From Duganella qianjiadongensis (GTDB lineage: Bacteria; Pseudomonadota; Gammaproteobacteria; Burkholderiales; Burkholderiaceae_D): a DNA stretch of 64,000 bases. Both the position numbers and the translations under genes were made by a program. The notes beneath the pieces are model-generated. The model ran no database searches and was not told where the DNA came from. It saw only the letters and a program-made list of their open reading frames with translations. The stretch is taken from contig NZ_WWCM01000008.1 in the NCBI RefSeq assembly GCF_009857915.1, positions 124,001 to 188,000 on the forward strand. The letters run 5' to 3'. Below are positions 62,103-64,000 of this stretch, one piece after another (the first letter of the stretch is position 1; every line of letters starts with the position of its first letter).

Positions 62103-64000
62103 ATGAATTTATTCTTCGAAGAATCCGGCGATTTCAAGGTCGGCACCATGATGTCCCAAGCCGGCGAGGCCTATCAGGTTGAAATGGCCAGCGGCAAGCG
62201 CAACAAGGTCAAGGCCAAGGACGTGCTGCTGCAGTTCGAAAAGCCGGCACCGGCCGAACTGATGGAGCAGGCCAAAACCATCGCCGCCGAGATCGATCTC
62301 GATTTTCTGTGGGAAGTGGCCGGTGAAGAGGAATTCGGCTTTGCCGAGCTGGGCGCCGAGTACTTCGGCCATGCGCCGCTGGCAGCAGAAGCGGCAGGCC
62401 TGATCCTGTGCCTGCATTCCTCGCCCATCTATTTCTACAAAAAAGGCCGTGGCCGTTACAAGGCGGCGCCCGAGCAGTCGCTGCGCGCTGCACTGGCCGG
62501 CATCGAGAAGAAAAAGCAGCAGGCGCTGATACAGGCCGGCTATGTGGACCAGCTCAAAGCCCAGCAACTGCCGGAAGCCATGCAGAGCATGGTGTTGCAG
62601 CTGCTGTTCAAGCCGGACAAGAACACCATCGAATTCAAGGCGCTGGAAGCGGCTGCCAATGAACTGCACACCACGCCGCAGCGCCTGATGCTGGCCGTGG
62701 GCGGCGTGGCCTCGCCCAAAGCGCTGCATATGGCGCGCTTCCTGTTCGAGAACTTCCCCCGTGGCGCCGGTTTCCCTGAAGTGCCCGTGCCGCAGGCGCC
62801 AGCCGGTCTGCCGGTAGCCGATGTACAGGCCTTCTCGATCGACGACGTGACGACCACCGAAATCGACGATGCCTTCTCCGTCACCATGCTGGACGAGGGC
62901 AAAGTGAAGATCGGTATCCACATCGCGGCGCCGGGTCTGGGCATCAAGCCGGACGACGCAGTCGACAAGCTGGCACGTGCCCGCATGTCTACCGTGTATA
63001 TGCCGGGCGATAAGATCACCATGCTGCCCGATGCCGTGGTGGAGGCGTTCACGCTGGCCGAAGGCAAAACCTGCCCGGCCCTGTCGCTGTATGCCACGCT
63101 GAATATGGCTGACTGGTCGGTGCTGGCGACGGAAACCCGCGCCGAGCTGGTGCCGATTGCGAACAATCTGCGCCACAACGATCTCGATGATCTGGTCAAC
63201 GAAGAAACTCTGGCCAGCGGTGCGGGCGACTATCCGCACAAGGAATCGCTGTGCCTGATCTGGCAGTGGGCGCAGGTGCTGGAAGCTGCCCGCATGGTCA
63301 AGCGCGAAGCGTGGGGCCTGAAGCCTGAACAGAACAACCGCGTCGACTTTAACTTCTATGTGGAAGACGACGTCGTCACCGTGAGCCGCCGCAAGCGTGG
63401 CGCGCCGCTGGACAAGATCGTGGCCGAGCTGATGATCTTCGCCAATAGCACCTGGGGTAAGCTGATGCACGACCACGGCGTGCCCGGCATCTACCGCAGT
63501 CAGGGGCAGGGCGTGGGTGGCTGGGCTGCCAAGATGCAGGTGCGTATGCTGACCCATGCGGCACCCCATCAGGGTCTGGGCGTGGACCAGTATGCATGGA
63601 GCACTTCGCCGCTGCGCCGCTACACCGATCTGGTCAACCAGTGGCAGATACTGGCCTGCGCCGAGCATGGCGTGACGGCGCCGCTGGTGGCTAACTTCAA
63701 GCACAAGGATGCCAACCTGTTCGCCATCGTGTCGCAGTTCGACGCCGCCTATGCTGCCTACAACGATCACCAGTCCACTATGGAACGCTATTGGTGCTTG
63801 CGCTGGCTGGGACAGGAAAATGCCCGTCAGGTCGATGCCGTGGTGCTCAAGGACGAGGTGCTGCGTCTGGTCGATATTCCGCTGATTATCCGTCTGCCGG
63901 GCATGCCGCAGGTGGCGCGTGGCCTGCAGGTCAAGCTCGATATTCTGCGCTGGGATGAAGTGGACCTGAGCATCGAGGCGCGTATCCTCGAAATCCCGGC
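62103..64000 (+). CDS. RNB-domain exoribonuclease (RNase II/R-like), 3' end outside window
   Basis: 632 complete codons are visible. An N-terminal domain of about 230 residues without the usual double cold-shock arrangement precedes an RNB domain starting near residue 240. The active-site cluster is D247-D248 ... E253-D255-D256 (SIDDVTTTEIDDAFS); the first Asp of the DxDD unit is replaced by Glu, as in a subgroup of proteobacterial RNB proteins. The RNB core continues with YAWSTSPLRRYTDL. It degrades RNA from the 3' end. Start ATG 62103 has only a weak upstream site; terminal part not seen. Confidence 0.85.
   Translation, partial: MNLFFEESGDFKVGTMMSQAGEAYQVEMASGKRNKVKAKDVLLQFEKPAPAELMEQAKTIAAEIDLDFLWEVAGEEEFGFAELGAEYFGHAPLAAEAAGLILCLHSSPIYFYKKGRGRYKAAPEQSLRAALAGIEKKKQQALIQAGYVDQLKAQQLPEAMQSMVLQLLFKPDKNTIEFKALEAAANELHTTPQRLMLAVGGVASPKALHMARFLFENFPRGAGFPEVPVPQAPAGLPVADVQAFSIDDVTTTEIDDAFSVTMLDEGKVKIGIHIAAPGLGIKPDDAVDKLARARMSTVYMPGDKITMLPDAVVEAFTLAEGKTCPALSLYATLNMADWSVLATETRAELVPIANNLRHNDLDDLVNEETLASGAGDYPHKESLCLIWQWAQVLEAARMVKREAWGLKPEQNNRVDFNFYVEDDVVTVSRRKRGAPLDKIVAELMIFANSTWGKLMHDHGVPGIYRSQGQGVGGWAAKMQVRMLTHAAPHQGLGVDQYAWSTSPLRRYTDLVNQWQILACAEHGVTAPLVANFKHKDANLFAIVSQFDAAYAAYNDHQSTMERYWCLRWLGQENARQVDAVVLKDEVLRLVDIPLIIRLPGMPQVARGLQVKLDILRWDEVDLSIEARILEIP

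Overview
The window is a gene-dense stretch (roughly 60% GC) of a Gram-negative chromosome. It looks like a betaproteobacterium of the order Burkholderiales, probably Oxalobacteraceae (Massilia/Duganella/Janthinobacterium-like). The support is the gene order: parE-parC, ffh, ypjD-PP0621-pilS-pilR-ampD-nrdA-nrdB, a lysine/alanine-rich H1-like protein, and tlpA/aroQ/accB/accC/prmA/zinc-ribbon/pfkB facing mpl/yqiA/ubiC. No rRNA, tRNA, CRISPR, phage or insertion sequence was recognised. The genus is inference.

Layout. 1-9.7 kb is a nutrient-scavenging region: a YfcC-type transporter and an M14 deacylase (minus strand), then a TonB-dependent receptor, two tandem secreted cyanophycinases and a secreted M64 metallopeptidase. 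9.8-11.2 kb holds small genes (membrane peptide, DinB-fold protein, secreted unknown). 11.4-16.0 kb is parE-parC with a candidate LexA box upstream. 16.1-26.5 kb is a potassium-response region: a small ORF, a ParA-like protein lacking a P-loop, a TorF-type porin, a small-ORF/kdpF/kdpA/kdpB/kdpC operon, and kdpD-kdpE. Three promoters here share an identical phased array of TTTAC-type repeats.

26.5-30.2 kb carries a membrane-anchored acetyltransferase and a translationally coupled MoxR-ATPase/GNAT/VWA operon. 30.4-37.0 kb has two c-type cytochromes, a DUF1841 protein, rppH, proS, a lytic transglycosylase, a SWIB protein and ffh, with two conspicuous inverted repeats near 31.2 and 31.7 kb. 37.2-39.8 kb is an SsuABC/TauABC-type ABC transporter lying between ffh and ypjD. 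39.8-44.8 kb is ypjD, a PP0621-type gene, pilS-pilR and ampD. 45.0-49.2 kb is class Ia ribonucleotide reductase with paired NrdR-like boxes.

From 49.25 to 50.1 kb there is about 850 bp without a convincing gene, containing an orphan intrinsic terminator. The highly repetitive H1-like gene and yggT follow. 52-59.4 kb is a minus-strand block for fatty-acid synthesis initiation (accB-accC) with prmA, aroQ, tlpA and partners. 59.5-64 kb is mpl, yqiA-like, ubiC and a 3'-truncated RNB-domain exoribonuclease.

The most notable observations are: the three-copy promoter architecture around kdp, which suggests a local KdpE-type regulon including a new small ORF and a porin; the degenerate ParA; the tandem secreted cyanophycinases beside a TonB receptor; the MoxR-GNAT-VWA coupling; the SOS-like box at parE; and two large unexplained inverted repeats.
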